Notes: generated by a model not told the origin, from the letters alone. A stretch of DNA of 64,000 bases from Scolanthus callimorphus (GCA_033964015.1 CM066913.1:27740790-27804789), one strand, 5' to 3'. Counted from the first letter of the stretch, positions 1 to 11,382 are shown. Made by a program: numbers and translations.

Positions 1-249
1 GTTAACGATGAGATAATATCCTGGGGCCGCTGACCGATTCCGGGTAGAACCTCCGCTGTCTGAAAACAAAATAGGAAAAAGTTAGGGGGAAGTTAATTTA
101 AGAATTTACGAATTTTATGAACAAATCTCAAAATGAACATTTACAAACAAACATTCAATCTTGATTTGCTGATTTCATATGTTATTTCCAGGTTCTATTT
201 TAATCTTAACAATTTTCCAAAATACCTTTGTTTTTGAAACCATTAATAA
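1..249. other. No gene seen
   Basis: AT-rich sequence with no long frame, repeat or RNA signal that I can support. Confidence 0.5.
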
Positions 250-414
250 GGTTTGTATGGTTGGATTGCAAGCCTATATAAACATGCCTATATAAACATG
301 TAAAGATAATAAATAATGTGTAAAAAATTGTAATAACAAAAAAAATGGAGCAAATAAATATGATACTAATAAATATGGTACTAATGATACTTGCAATCCA
401 ACACCATACAAACC
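250..414. mobile_element. Short inverted-repeat element (165 bp)
   Basis: The sequence starting GGTTTGTATGGTTGGATTG at 250 returns in inverted orientation and ends at 414, with one 2-bp indel between the arms. The AT-rich core has no open frame. The form is that of a MITE or foldback element. No target duplication is clear. Confidence 0.6.
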
Positions 415-569
415 CTACAAACCCATTCTTTGAGTTTGCATCTTAGCTTGCTGAAACTTGGGCTTTTTACTAAAATCAATATGGTCTTTTCATTTCTGAT
501 CATCATTTGCTTGAAGCTGCCCAATTTAAGGGTGACCGGGTCACGTGACCTCTAGTGCAAAAAGGCCTA

Positions 570-1136
570 TTCTCGGTTTTCATGTGACGTCATCAAAAAG
601 CTAACTTCTAAACCAAGAGACCTACAGAGATGTCCTTTCTGTGTTGAAATAACTCTATTCAAGGATTTGTCACACGAAATTTCGGCACCTTCTGCCAAAT
701 AGTTCTCGAGATATCGCCAAAGCTATTTATGTCACGCAACACCAGTCACGTCAACTTTCCGTATTTACTTGATTTGCACCTTTTACCTTTTTGGCACGTC
801 AGTATGTTATAAAAGTTCATATCTTACCATTCTGATACTATTCTTATAATTTGGATTGAAAATAGCGTCGTTTTGGAGACCCGATTAATTGGCCGCCATT
901 ATGGAGCCCCTCTCCTGAGGCTCCAACATGGCGGCTCCATACAATTACTGTACAAAATGGTGCACATTTACTTGCTAATAACTCGCTCGGAAAGTGACCA
1001 ATCGGCCTACAATTTACCATGGGACATTTACCATGGACATAATTTTGTATATTCTTTATAATTCTATTAGGCATCCAGTGTTTAGAAGTTAATCTAGAGA
1101 AATAAATTTCGTCACGTGACAAGTGAAAACCAAGAA
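570..1136. mobile_element. MITE with ~45-bp diverged terminal inverted repeats
   Basis: The left end TTCTCGGTTTTCA plus GTGACGTCA is matched in inverted form at the right end, which carries CAC before GTGAAAACC. A second shared block, AACTTCTAAAC, follows inside both ends. The interior contains short open frames that overlap on both strands and show no recognisable protein, so none is called. This is a non-autonomous DNA element by structure; the superfamily is not assigned. Confidence 0.65.
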
Positions 1137-1298
1137 TTAATGACCACATACACGCGCCGCAGAATGCAGTGGTTTGGAACCGAAAACCCCCAAAACGTGG
1201 CTTTGTTTGCACGTGCATCGCATCTATATTATTTATTTTGATACCCATAAACTAGAACCTCTGATTATTATTAACTACTTACTAACCGAGAGTGAGGG

Positions 1299-1392
1299 CA
1301 TCCCGGGAAATATCAAACTGAGGCTCTGGCGTATCGACCGAGCGATAACGAGGTTATACGCCAAAGACGAGGTTTGATATTTCCCGGGATCC
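1299..1392. repeat. Perfect-arm palindrome (foldback) centred on 1345
   Basis: ATCCCGGGAAATATCAAAC at the left is the reverse complement of the block ending at 1391. An inner pair (GGCGTAT and ATACGCC) extends the pairing. Transcribed, it would form a hairpin of about 45 bp. Similar foldbacks recur throughout the window. Confidence 0.7.
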
Positions 1393-1632
1393 CGAACGGT
1401 CGAGTTCATTCAGAGCCGTTCATTCGTTGAGTCAAACTGAAGAAGAAACTCGTGGTGCAAACCACGCCAGATTTGCTCAAAAGTAACACCTAACGGATGT
1501 CAAACTACTTCGGACTCGATTCTTTCGCAGAAGATGCAGAAGATTCAAACTGCAAAGCAAGTCTTCGGCGTCAGCTTAACTTCAATATTGCTGCTTTTGC
1601 ACTAGCATAAGGCCTTAAACCTCAAGAAGTTA
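1393..1632. other. No gene seen
   Basis: Nothing recognisable on either strand. Confidence 0.45.
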
Positions 1633-1877
1633 CAGGCCCGTAGCCAGGGGGGTCCCCCCCCCCCCATGCGACGAAAAGGTCCACATTAAAGGGTTTGATA
1701 ACACTGTTTTAGTGACTAAATGGGCCAAACAGAAGACTGTAGTCACTTTGGCATATATCCAGTTTCGTATATTTGCTTTTTGTAGAAAATTTTGACTAGC
1801 GGTTAATAAATTCATACCACGTTGGTCCGCTTTCTCTAGATTAGCACCCCCCACAAAAATCTCTGGCTACGGGCCTG
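1633..1877. mobile_element. Short element with CCGTAGCCAGGGGGG ends and a C run
   Basis: CAGGCCCGTAGCCAGGGG at the left is mirrored by CTGGCTACGGGCCTG at the right. A C homopolymer lies just inside the left end and CCCCCCA just inside the right end. Elements at 45246-45405 and 50459-50606 have the same plan and similar termini. The 74-residue frame inside shows no known protein and is not called. Confidence 0.7.
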
Positions 1878-2354
1878 AGTTATTTGTCACAAGCTATCCT
1901 TGCTGAGACGTAGGACGAAGAGGGCGGCGAACATGCTTCACTTTGCGAACACAACTTTAAACTTACGTTTTCACTTAAGAAAAACAAGCTAACAATAAGC
2001 TGCAAAACGTGTTCTTCGAAAACTCATTTGAGATGTACGAACAGGGAGCCAGAACCGGATTGAGCTAGCTGGATTCATAATAACAGAAAATTGCAATGGA
2101 TATTTTAGGAATGGGTTTTGCGCAAAAGCGGATGTTAAGTAAGAATGAATTTGAGACTCACTCCATATGAAAATCGAGTAACGATTGGAACAAATTGTTG
2201 AAACAAAATAATTTACATCATAGTGTAGACTTCTGTCTAACTGTTTTAATAATATCTGATCTAAAAAATTTCATTTCTTACAACACCAAACATCGAAAAT
2301 ATCCTGAAATTTGTCCAAATCCATACAATTTATAAGCAACTAGATGCATAACTA
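1878..2354. other. No gene seen
   Basis: AT-rich sequence without a supported feature. Confidence 0.4.
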
Positions 2355-3275
2355 AATAATAATAGTGTCTTTATTCATGAATAGATAAAGATACATATCT
2401 ATTTGTTACAACAACATAAAAATGATAAAAAGTCTAAATATACAAACAATTATAATGGTCCTAAAATAGTTAAAATTTATAATATAAAAACCTATTAAAA
2501 ATCTACAGCACGCTTGTATGTAAAAAATATTCTATTGATATAAGACTGCTTAAAACGCTCGAAATTCATACTGGGAAACTGGCAGCTATGATTTCGTAGC
2601 CTCCTAGAAGACTCCGTTTTTAAAGAGTTAAAACCTTTGGTAAGTAATCAAAAAGAGGATGTTGCGTGGCTTCACGGACTTTCTTAAAATTGCTTAAATC
2701 CGCTTTTTTAAGTGAGCAAGCGGTTTTTTTTTAAAATAACAAGCGGATAAGATATATATATATCTGCGCTTAAAACATCTAGTTAAAAATTTTTGCGCAG
2801 TTTTGAGCTCCGGCGCTGAGGCTCCATAAGTTATCTTAGGCAGAACAATCTGTTCAGATGATCTATTTCAGGCTGAGAATAGCTTTCCTGGCGTAGTGAT
2901 CTGATAATATAAAGACATTTCTTTGTATCTGAAAGTTTGTGTTTAACGTGCTCTGAAAAGCGTCAGTTATCTTAGAAGTTGACGCCTAAAATCTTAAGAG
3001 AGTTGTTAACACGTGTCAATTCACTGGATAAAACACCTTTTTTTGCATATTGTCAGTTCATTGCATTTCGCTAGATTGCATGGCATGCGGTTATTGTCTG
3101 CCCAGTTCATATACTTGTTTACTACCATGCTAGATTGATTATGTCCTGTTCTATTAATTGCGACTACAAGAGTGGCATCGTCTGCATATTTGGCTAGCCT
3201 AAATTAATTTCTAAGTCATGTGTAAAAATATTGAAAAGATACGGGTCGCTCACTGAACCTTCGGTAGTTCCCTTA
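2355..3275 (-). pseudogene. Decayed non-LTR retrotransposon (LINE) 3' half, RT fragment
   Basis: Translating the minus strand in shifting frames recovers a LINE reverse transcriptase C-terminal half. First comes a degenerate GTTEGSVSDPYLFNIF block (about 3243-3290), equivalent to the usual QGSVLGP motif. A KYADDATLVV catalytic motif follows, with YADD at 3177-3188, then an NNRMPCNLAKC block. The final stretch, including RRLRNHSCQFP and FKQSYINRIFF, resembles the carboxyl end of CR1/L2-like or Jockey-like ORF2. Frameshifts and stops interrupt it. The element ends at low coordinates in AATAAAG followed by a short (ATT)n tail (2355-2375), which fixes orientation and the 3' end. The 5' part is missing; the minisatellite begins where the similarity stops. 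I am confident of the family level and unsure of the clade. Confidence 0.75.
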
Positions 3276-3286
3276 TTTACCGTTTA

Positions 3287-3495
3287 CCATTCACATTGTA
3301 GTGCCATTGCGTACCATTGTAGTAACATTGCGTACCATTGTAGTACCAATTAGTAACATTGCGTACCATTGTAGTACTACATTGTATGAATTTATAAATT
3401 AGTAACATTGCGTACCATTGTAGTAACATTGCGTACCATTGTAGTACCATTGCGTATCATTGTAGTAACATTGCGTACCATTGTAGTTACATTCT
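3287..3495. repeat. 21-bp minisatellite
   Basis: The unit CATTGTAGTAACATTGCGTAC recurs about eight times with small insertions, including an ATGAATTTATAAATT block from 3386. A shorter run of the same unit sits at 3905-3975 in the duplicated copy. The 74- and 70-residue minus-strand frames rich in Tyr, Asn and Thr are translations of this repeat, not genes. Confidence 0.85.
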
Positions 3496-3891
3496 TGTAT
3501 ACTGCGTGAACTCGGGCTTCTGTCTGTTCTGTCTAAATCTCTGCTGTCTTCTACAAAACATCCATACAAGTCTGATAGGAATTTTACGCGCTGCATTATT
3601 GCTAGAAAAGTAAGACTAATCATGACTAAAGGGAAAATGCAAAACTTCTCAAAACGCTTTCGATTTGGCGCATTTTCACTTCAAACCTACTAGACATCTC
3701 TGAAAAAAATTGTTATCACTTTTGCACGAAATTGCAAAATGGGTGTTCAATTTAATTGCCCCATATAATTAGAAAATCTTAGCCAATTCGGCGGCACCAA
3801 AATTGAGATTTTATAGGAGCAACAAATTCATCTACAACATTTACTCTACAAATGAGTTCCTGTAGGCTTCTGTATTGGCGCTGGGGTTCAA
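3386..3891 (+). repeat. 506-bp tandem duplication, first copy
   Basis: This block repeats directly from 3892. Apart from scattered substitutions the copies differ by one 21-bp minisatellite unit and by a large insertion in copy two. The last part, starting AGACATCTCTGAAAAAAAT, is found again at 5006-5204. No coding sequence is recognised. Confidence 0.85.
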
Positions 3892-4177
3892 TGAATTTAT
3901 AAATTAGTAACATTGCGTAACATTGTAGTAACATTGCGTACCATTGTAGTACCATTGCGTATCATTGTAGTAACATTCTTGTATACTGCTTGAACTCGTG
4001 CTTCTGTCTGTTTTCTATCTAAATCTCTGCTGTCTTCTACAAAACATCCATACAAGTCTGATAGGAATTTTACGCGCTGCATTATTGCTAGAAAAATAAG
4101 ACTAATCATGACTAAAGGGAAAATGCAAAACTTCTCAAAACGCTTTCGATTTGGCGCATTTTCACTTCAAACCTACT

Positions 4178-5005
4178 TCTCGAAAGGACGTACCGTATCC
4201 GAGGATGTTTATTTCACGAGCCAAATTCGAACCAGAGTCAATTACGAGTCATGAGTCAATATCACTGAGTATCTGTTTGGAAACGTCATACCTGTCGCCT
4301 TTGCGCGTTAGCAAAGTAATTTCATTCGGTTTTGAAGCTTCGAAAAAGTGACGCACTGCACTTCGTCAGTCCTATTATTTTATTTGATGAAGTATAGCAG
4401 GACTTTTTCAAGTTACAATCAGAAAAATCGAAAACTTTTGCATGTTCCTTCAGCCGTGATTAGTTTTAGCTCTTTAGCTCCTGCAAAATTCCTACCTTAC
4501 TTGTATGTATTTCAGGCAGAACACGGCAGTGGTTCATGCACAGGTTAAATACGAAATTAAATATTTCGGCTCAGTTTGCTTTAAATACAAAACATATTTC
4601 ATTTTCTTTTCATTATTGTTTTTTTAGTATGGCGAGTTCTGTGACACAGGTTGGGCAACTTCCGACGGCCCTCGTGGTTCTTTAACGTCCCTCTGGTTCA
4701 GGATAGTGTAGTGTATATGAGAGACGGGACCTACGGTCTAAACGTCCTTATTCGTTGTTTAGAACAATACCCTGAGTGCTGGCCCGGCCGGGGTTTGAAC
4801 TCCCAACCTCCCGCACGTAAGCCCGGCGCTCTACCACTGCGCTAACCGGTCGGCGGTTATACATTCGGTCATAACTTTTATAATATTCAAGGCATCTTTT
4901 AGCAATACTTTAACATACTTCGATCTTTATTTGAGTTAATATTTTTTATTTGAGTTAATATTTTTTATAATATCCCAGCTACAGTGGACCCCCTTGTTCC
5001 ACTTT
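4178..5005. mobile_element. 828-bp insertion carrying a SINE
   Basis: Its boundaries come from comparison with the uninterrupted copy. It has no obvious terminal inverted repeat and no clear flanking duplication. The two short plus-strand frames at 4151-4548 are not recognised. The right third is a SINE (next entry). It may be an unrecognised retrotransposed segment or filler DNA. Confidence 0.6.
4636..4857 (-). mobile_element. tRNA-derived SINE
   Basis: Read on the minus strand, the head (4857 down to about 4775) resembles a tRNA gene. It has an A-box-like TTAGCGCAGTGGTAGAGCG and a B-box-like GGGAGTTCAAACCCC. A conserved middle block follows, with ACGTAGGTCCCGTC-type sequence read backwards (GACGGGACCTACGG on the plus strand at 4713-4737). 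This block resembles one I know from SINEs of many marine invertebrates. The element ends towards a T-rich plus-strand stretch near 4600-4630, that is, an A-rich tail. The T-arm and acceptor stem pair poorly, so this is not a functional tRNA gene. I do not name the SINE superfamily. Confidence 0.75.
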
Positions 5006-5326
5006 AGACATCTCTGAAAAAAATTGTTATCACTTTTGCACGAAATTTCAAAATGGGTGTTCAATTTAATTGCCCCATATAATTAGAAAATCTTAGCCAA
5101 TTCGGCGGCACCAAAATTGAGATTTTATAGGAGCAACAAATTCATCTACAACATCTACTCTACAAATGAGTTCCTGTAGGCTTCTGTATTGGCGCTGGGG
5201 TTCAATGAATTTATAAATTCAATGAATTTATTTTAAATTGATGACTTAACAAAAACACAGCCCACTTCTTTACTGAATCGTTTATTCTTGTAACAAATGT
5301 ATATCCCTTTTGAGTCTCGATTTTAA

Positions 5327-6010
5327 GGTGGATCGACAAAGTAATTTTGCACCCCTGTCAGCCAATTTTGAAAATTATTAACAACAGGTTGATTTCTATC
5401 GCGCAGCCAATATAAGACACATGCTACCAATAGACTGAAATATATGTTAGTACAAAAATTGGGGAGATACGATTTTTCAAATCAGTCAAATAATCAGTCA
5501 AATAATGTTGATACTTACATTTGTTTCCTTTTCCAAATCGCAAAGAAATATTTAGTTCTGATAAAAAGCATGACCTTCCTTAAACATACACAAATTGTAT
5601 GAGCTACAATAACGTTCAATTTATTTAACCATGAAGTACCAAACTCTGCCATGTTAATTCATAACACTGGATTTTACATAAATTATAGCCCTGATTTATA
5701 AATCCTAAAATATCTTCAGATCGGGCTTGTAGAATTTAGTCAAACTTCGGTTACACGTAAGCAATCAGTCAATCTCGAGGTACCGTAGAGCATTTATCAA
5801 AAAAATGTCGATACAGCCTGAAACTGGGGTGACAGTCGTGGCCCGATTGTCACGTGATACTAACTCCGATCTCCCCAACTTTTGTACTGGCATGTATTTC
5901 AGGCTATGGGTAGTATGTATGTTACATTGGCTGCGCGATGGAAATCAAACTGTTTTTATCTGAGAGGTTCAAAATTGGTTTGCATGGGTGCAAAATCACT
6001 GGGTCCCCGC
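5327..6010. mobile_element. Inverted-repeat element with ~150-bp arms
   Basis: The arm at 5327-5490 returns inverted at 5850-6010. Shared blocks include AAAATTGG, GGCTGCGCGAT with GAAATCAA, and GGGGAGATCG-like sequence near the inner edge. The arms are about 80% alike by eye. The core (5490-5850) has no recognised protein. Confidence 0.7.
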
Positions 6011-6175
6011 CCCGTCCCTTATTTGACCTTGTAGACGGAGGTCCGAAGACATTTTACAGAAAGAGGGGTTCGCATTTTTCTTTCGTTGCCCGCAAAGCGC
6101 GCCCGAATTTAGATAAACGCACTATTACATCAAGCCTGAGAGAAAGGGTAGATGAATATATGGCATAAAGGGAAG
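6011..6175. repeat. Dispersed repeat, copy 1
   Basis: The block from CATTTTACAGAAAGAGGGG to AAAGGGTAGATGAA is shared with 39880-40030 and more weakly with 45965-46110. It has a GCCCGCAAAGCGCGCCC hairpin-like core. The 76-residue frame that spans it is not recognised. Confidence 0.6.
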
Positions 6176-6664
6176 GAAGAAAGGCTCAAATGAAGATATG
6201 TGATATAGGAATTGTTGGAAGGGGCTGGCAAACGCATTTTTAGGAAAGCCAATCACCAAATCTCTCCGCTTAACCAGTCTACTGGATATCTATTACCCCC
6301 GAGTCACACGGAACGCTTTAACACCGTCTATAAGACTATTTTTAACTGAAGTGACATGTAGGCCTAATGTGGACGGGGTCTAAGGTTTAAAGAACGGTAT
6401 GCATTACATAAGCTAGAGCACGGATTTGAGAATTGCTGAATTCACACAGTAGAGGCACAGGGAGCTCACTCTTCCGGTAAAAGAAAAGTAAATGTGTTAT
6501 TTTAATGTCTCTTTTCCTCCGTTCTTTTATCTGTCAATGGGAATCATGTGTATTGTTTTACCTGTTGGACCCTGGGGAACGAGGTTACGTCATGCTAGTT
6601 TCTGACTGGCCACTATCAGTAATTTTCATTATAAAGGAATTCATTGACCTTCACAACCTAATGA
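6176..6664. other. Non-coding, contains a short dispersed block
   Basis: GTTACGTCATGCTAGTTTCT with GGCCACTATC at 6584-6617 recurs at 8758-8792. No gene is seen. Confidence 0.45.
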
Positions 6665-6978
6665 ATATCATTCTCGTACCCAGAGCTCCCCTGCTCGTCT
6701 GCTCATCAGTGACAGCCCTCAAATGGATGTCCCCAGAGCCTCCCCTGTGAGCAGACGAGCAGGGGAGCTCTGGGTACGAGAATGATATGCTTGCAGGGGA
6801 GGCTCTGGGGACATCCATTTCAAGGCCGTCGCTGATTGGATGATTTTGAGCGTTGAGCATGCGCTGAAAGGTCTTTCTCTCAGCGGCTCTGTATTAAATC
6901 TCGCGCATGCGTCAGTGGCTGTCACCAGAACCTCCCCGGCGAGTTTACGAGCCCGGGAACGCTGGGTTCGAGAATGAG
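6665..6978. mobile_element. Nested foldback of the CTCGTACCCAGAGCTCC family
   Basis: The outer ends TCATTCTCGTACCCAGAGC (6666) and the inverted GCTGGGTTCGAGAATGA (6978) enclose a near-perfect inner palindrome. Its arms are 6668-6706 and 6748-6786. The sequence GGACATCCATTTNAAGGCCG then follows. A single arm with the same downstream sequence lies at 23858-23945. Comparison with 13120-13330 suggests this element inserted into an older repeat at 6640-7090. Confidence 0.7.
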
Positions 6979-7095
6979 TGAATACTAGCAAGGGGGAGGA
7001 AACGGGCATCTTGGCGATAAACACTCATAGTAATTCAACGGAATGCTTTTAGGCAACAACACTTCGATGGATATATAGCGGAAGGGCTAATCTAC
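6979..7095 (+). repeat. Old dispersed repeat, copy 1
   Basis: ACTAGCAAGG, then GGAATGCTTTTAGG, then CTTCGATGGATATATAGC match 13137-13330, where a ~75-bp segment is inserted. Confidence 0.6.
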
Positions 7096-7787
7096 AATAT
7101 ATGTATTTTTTTTTTGCTCGGAGTGACCGTAGCGAACGTAGAGTAAGTCTATGTACAAGGAGGGTTGATTTTACTGGTAGCAAAGCGATTCTCCTCATCC
7201 ATTCACCGCATTATGACCTAATTATGCGATACTATTCGCGCATGCGCAGATAAACCACTCTTTAAAGACGATTTTTATGCAAATGAAGTACACCAATATA
7301 GTCACCAAGGTCCATAAAGCAAAAAATTGGTATTCCATTGTCTCGTTCTAAGGTCTTTTTTTCGGGACTTTTGTCCCATTGGTTTATGCCATTGGTGCTC
7401 TGTAACACCAAGAAATTGTCAAAATGTTATCCCTCAGTCTGGAATTCTACAGTAAAGCCTTCGCTCTCGGTTATTAAGTTGTGATTAATCCCCAACTGCG
7501 ATCGAAAGATAAAGAAATAAATGTACCACACATGAAAGTGGTTGGCTTTTACCATATCTTGTAAAACGACTTTATGTAGAAAGGATTTTTCTCCAAGACC
7601 GCCATACAAACTCACTTGCCGTTGCGAAATTGCTAAACTCTGAACTGGCTTATGGCTGCCACAGCAAAATATTGTGATGCCTACTTCACCGCCTTTGATC
7701 CGAGCATTCATCAACCTAGCAGATATTTCTAGTTTTTAGACGTTTTTTGAATGCATTATTATTACTATTATTACTATCATTGTATTC
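7096..7787. other. No gene seen
   Basis: AT-rich sequence. The 95-residue minus frame at 7427-7714 has no recognisable motif and no splice context. Confidence 0.4.
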
Positions 7788-8418
7788 CTTAAAGTGCCAC
7801 TAGCACCTAATTTGCACTTACCTGAAATTCCACCAAATTCGGCACAAAATCATTTTGAATGTTGAAGGATCCAATTTTGCATGAAAGATACAGCCAAATC
7901 AAACCAACAGACCGTGGTTTAGAGGGCATGACCAACAGAGAACTTTGGATTTTTTTGGGGCGTCTAACTTGTATTGAGCAGGCGTTCACGGATTGCCCTT
8001 TGGCAAATGTCGTGAACTTCAATCCAACACAAATCGAGAAAAAATTTAAATTATTAAAATTATGCTAAAACTGGTGCAAAATGCGCAGACTATAGCCGGA
8101 GAACAAAAACATATTACAGTTCGACTTATTTTTTGGAGAGCTGCCCTAAACAAAAGGAAAAAAAAGCATTTAAGATCTGTAAGTTCGGGCTTCCTTTGCT
8201 GGGATCACGTGTCACACACGTGTTGTCCCTTGGGAGTACTGTATGAATATGAGGACGAAGCCGAGCTCATTACTACGAAGTTTGGGGTGAAAATACCCTA
8301 TTTTCCTTTCAACCTCTGGCAAAATAAATGGAGTAGTACTAAAGATCATGATGTCCAGTACTTGTGTGCCGAATTTGGTGGAATTAGTGACAAATTAGGT
8401 ACTAGTGGCATTTTAAGA
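7788..8418. mobile_element. Inverted-repeat element family X, copy 1
   Basis: The ends carry AAGTGCCACTAGCACCTAAT (left) and its inverted match to 8417. Both ends share ATTCCACCAAATTCGGCACA further in. A second copy without a clear left end lies at about 23990-24430, and a lone left end at 44330-44375. Two overlapping plus-strand frames (69 and 125 residues) fill the element but are not conserved as open frames in copy two, so they are not called as genes. Confidence 0.7.
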
Positions 8419-8812
8419 GTAATGAGACCCCGAGAATGATATTATCATCTCGTCATGATGAAACTTTGTTTTGCTTTATACCTTCCATGTCAGCCTTTTG
8501 TATCCCCCGCCGACTCGAACCGCTGGACTTAACACAAGCGATTCCTGCCAAAGGAAGATAAAGATATTAGATTAAACGTACAGAATCAGACACACCCCTT
8601 TGAAGCTTTCCTATGCATGTTCCCACCTCCTTCCCCAGCAATTACCTATCTCTTTGACTCTTTGTATTTTAGCGGTTATGCCCACACCTTCGGCTGGGCA
8701 AAATAGCCATTCAGTATATCCCAAACTTTTGTCGGTTGCTTTTCTCCCTGCTTTTAGGTTACGTCATGCTAGTTTCTGATTGGCCACTATCGAGTAATTT
8801 TAATAAAGTAAT
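8419..8812. other. No gene seen
   Basis: Only the short dispersed block at 8758-8792 is recognised. Confidence 0.4.
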
Positions 8813-8922
8813 ATTTACAAAACGAGCTGGAGTGTTTTATCGGCAGATAGAAACACGAGGCGAAGTCGAGTGTTTCTATCTGGCGATAAAATACGACAGC
8901 GAGTTTTGTAAACTACTTCTAA
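8813..8922. repeat. ~105-bp hairpin (foldback)
   Basis: TTTACAAAACGAGCTGGAG at the left pairs with the right arm ending GTTTTGTAAAC. The loop region is CGAGGCGAAGTCGAG. Arms of about 45 bp pair with few mismatches. Confidence 0.75.
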
Positions 8923-9182
8923 AACGGTTGCCAGTAATAATTCATAATTCCAAGTTAGTTTTAAAAAAAGGAAAATAATTTGTTAGAACTACTTCAATTG
9001 AAATCGAGATATAAGAAATCTGATATAGACTGGCTTCAAGTTGTATTGTTTTGCTATTTTGAAATGGCAAACAAAAGATTGACAATGAGAGCTTTTCATT
9101 ACGAATAGCGTATTTAGAGAGGCATTCCGAATAATTGACATGTCTTCTGTGTTGGGACAAAAGGTCTGTTCATGATTACTGT

Positions 9183-9570
9183 GAGGTAAAATTTCAAGCA
9201 TGCGCAGATACAGAATAAGCATCCCACATGGTTAAAGGTTGCGGTTGGGATGACCAGTGTTCATGACGTGATCCTAAAGTAATTTCACCGAGGGGGTAAG
9301 GTCGGTCCAGAAAGTGCACACCAGCACTCGTGCCGACCCTGGAAATAAGAATAAAAAACCTGGTCATAAAAAAGTTGTCAATCGTAGAGTATGGCTATTG
9401 TGACGTAGAATTTCAAGCATGCGCAGATACAGGATAAGCATCCCACATGGATAAAGGTTGCGGTTTTGGTGACCAGTGTTCATGAAATCCTAGAAAATTT
9501 CACCCAAGGCGTAGGGTCGGAACCAGAAGTGCACACCAGCACTAGCTCCGATCAATTTTATTTGATGATA
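9183..9570 (+). repeat. 220-bp tandem duplication
   Basis: AATTTCAAGCATGCGCAGAT occurs at 9190 and 9410. The following ~150 bp, including GCATCCCACATGG and GTGCACACCAGCACT, matches in both. No gene is recognised. Confidence 0.8.
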
Positions 9571-10326
9571 AAGCTAAGCTGGAGTCATTTCAAGCGTGCA
9601 AATGAAAAATACTGAAAATGCAGACTTCACTACGTTTTCACCCGTAAACAAGCCTTCTTTCTTGTGCGAAAAAAAAACAAATTCTAGATCCTTGCAAGAA
9701 AAATATCGAATACACAAAAGAAGTTTCTGATAATTTTTTCTTCAATACCACGGAATATATGTAAATCTGCTTCAGTTAATTTCGTCTTCAACATTTTCAC
9801 TTTGATCGACGTGTGGCAGTTCGTGTACTGATAATTCAAAACTTTAGAAAACATACTTTCTCTGTCAAACTCGGAATTATTTTATTCATTGAATGAAATG
9901 CTATAAAATAGCTTCTCATTTCTCAACGTCCTTTGTGAAAAAAGTAGAAAATAATTTTTGGTGTTTGATGAAAACTATTCGCCACCACATTTTGCCATCA
10001 ACGATCTTTGAAAAAGCATGTTTTGAAAGTTCACAAACCAGCCTTGCTACATATTTTTCTTAATTAGTATTCAAGTTTTCATTACCTGTAATCCTTATTG
10101 AGCAAACCTATCCCACTGACGACACTGACTCCTCTCTTTAATCAGTTGCATCCAGATATTTTCTTGACAAGATCGCTTGTAAATTTTTTAGTTTCCCAAC
10201 TCAACCCGACAAATCCAGCACAATATAGTTTGTAGCGTTACTTTTTCCATCACATAAAGTTTGTTTTTTGTTCATAACAAACCAGCCAATCAGAGCGCGC
10301 GTTAGAATGCAGCTATGTTATAAAAT
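9571..10326. other. No gene seen
   Basis: AT-rich sequence without a supported feature. Confidence 0.4.
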
Positions 10327-10495
<169 letters not shown>

Positions 10496-11285
10496 TTTAT
10501 TGACTCATAATGAAATGAATTAAAAAGTTACAATATTATTATGCAGTATCTAGGGGTAGTGTATAAAGGAAATTTGAAAAGAAAAGTGCGAGAGGGAAGT
10601 TAAATGAACCGGTTGGTTTTCTTGTTAACTTCCCGAAAAGTCAAAGTAGGAATTTATATAAAAAGCAGGCAAGTCATAGAAATATCAAGAAAAAGATTAA
10701 TTGGAAGAACTAACATAGAAATATTATTTATGAAAAGAGGAATAAGTTATGATATTACAATATTTCTTGTTGTTGGAACAGTAGATAATGTTTTATTTCT
10801 TTGCGAAATAGAAAGATAATAAGGTCCTTGAAATGTGAAGGGAGATCTTTCCAAATATCAATTGCAGTGAAAGAGAGTGATTGTTTACCGATATTTGTTC
10901 GAACTTTGGACTTATAAAGGTTTTGATTCTTAGAATATCTTGTATTATAGCCATGAACGTTACTAGCGTATTGAAAAATGTCTTTGAAAACAGGTAGGAG
11001 GCCTTTATGCCACAAGTGTGTAAAAGTTAAAACATGGAGGCGGAAAACATTATCTACTGTTAGAAGACCTAGAAGATTAATAAACGGTTTAGCACTTTCA
11101 GTATTTTTACCATGTGTAGTAGCAAAAAAATCAGTCGTACAGCATGATTTTGTTTAACTTGAATTTTTTGTATATGGGTCTTGTATACACTACCCCAAGC
11201 AAGTATTCCATATGTAATGTAGGGATAATTGAGATTGAAATATATTTGCTTCATAAGTTGAATGGATAAATAGTGTCTTAATTTT
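10496..11285 (-). pseudogene. LINE 3' part: RT C-terminus and 3' UTR
   Basis: This is the downstream half of the LINE at 12074-13118, cut off by a Penelope-like insertion. The minus frame near 11285 resumes at KLRHYLSIQLMKQ and continues through YPYITYGILAWGSVYKTHIQ and a KQNHAVRLIF block, the usual end of the RT thumb region. A second frame (10755-11015) carries HGYNTRYSKNQNLY and RTNIGKQSLSF, typical of the ORF2 tail of CR1/Jockey-type elements. At least one frameshift or stop lies between them. The element ends at AATAAAG plus the (TAA)n tail. It cannot be active. Confidence 0.85.
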
Positions 11286-11348
11286 CCAAATGGTCTCAAC
11301 AGCAGTAGATTGCTAATCAATTTTATAAAAATTACGAAAGTTTTAATC

Positions 11349-11382
11349 GACATGTTTCGACTGTTTCAACTGTCATCATCAG
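11349..11382 (-). ncRNA. Hammerhead-ribozyme-like core in the Penelope-like 3' end
   Basis: On the minus strand CTGATGA (11376-11382) is followed by a stem-loop (GACAGTT and AACAGTC with one A-A mismatch) and GAAAC (11354-11358). GTC comes two bases later. This is the order of a hammerhead core. Stem III would be only two base pairs and no convincing stem I is seen, so activity is doubtful. Hammerhead motifs are established for Penelope-like elements. Confidence 0.45.

Larger units (their letters stand above)
3892..5204 (+). repeat. Second copy of the 506-bp duplication, split by an 828-bp insert
   Basis: The copy runs 3892-4177, is interrupted, and resumes at 5006 exactly where copy one continues across 3691/3692. 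The two pieces total 485 bp, which is 506 minus one 21-bp unit. The insertion is therefore younger than the duplication, or copy one arose from a clean allele. Confidence 0.85.

Noticed and set aside
4772..4857. Possible functional tRNA gene
   Set aside because: T-arm and acceptor stem pair poorly and the sequence continues into a SINE body.
7859..8439. Two overlapping plus-strand frames (69 and 125 residues)
   Set aside because: They lie in a MITE-like element and are not open in the copy at 23990-24430.
8506..8570. B-box-like GGTTCGAGTC on the minus strand
   Set aside because: No A box or cloverleaf around it, so no tRNA or SINE head is supported.
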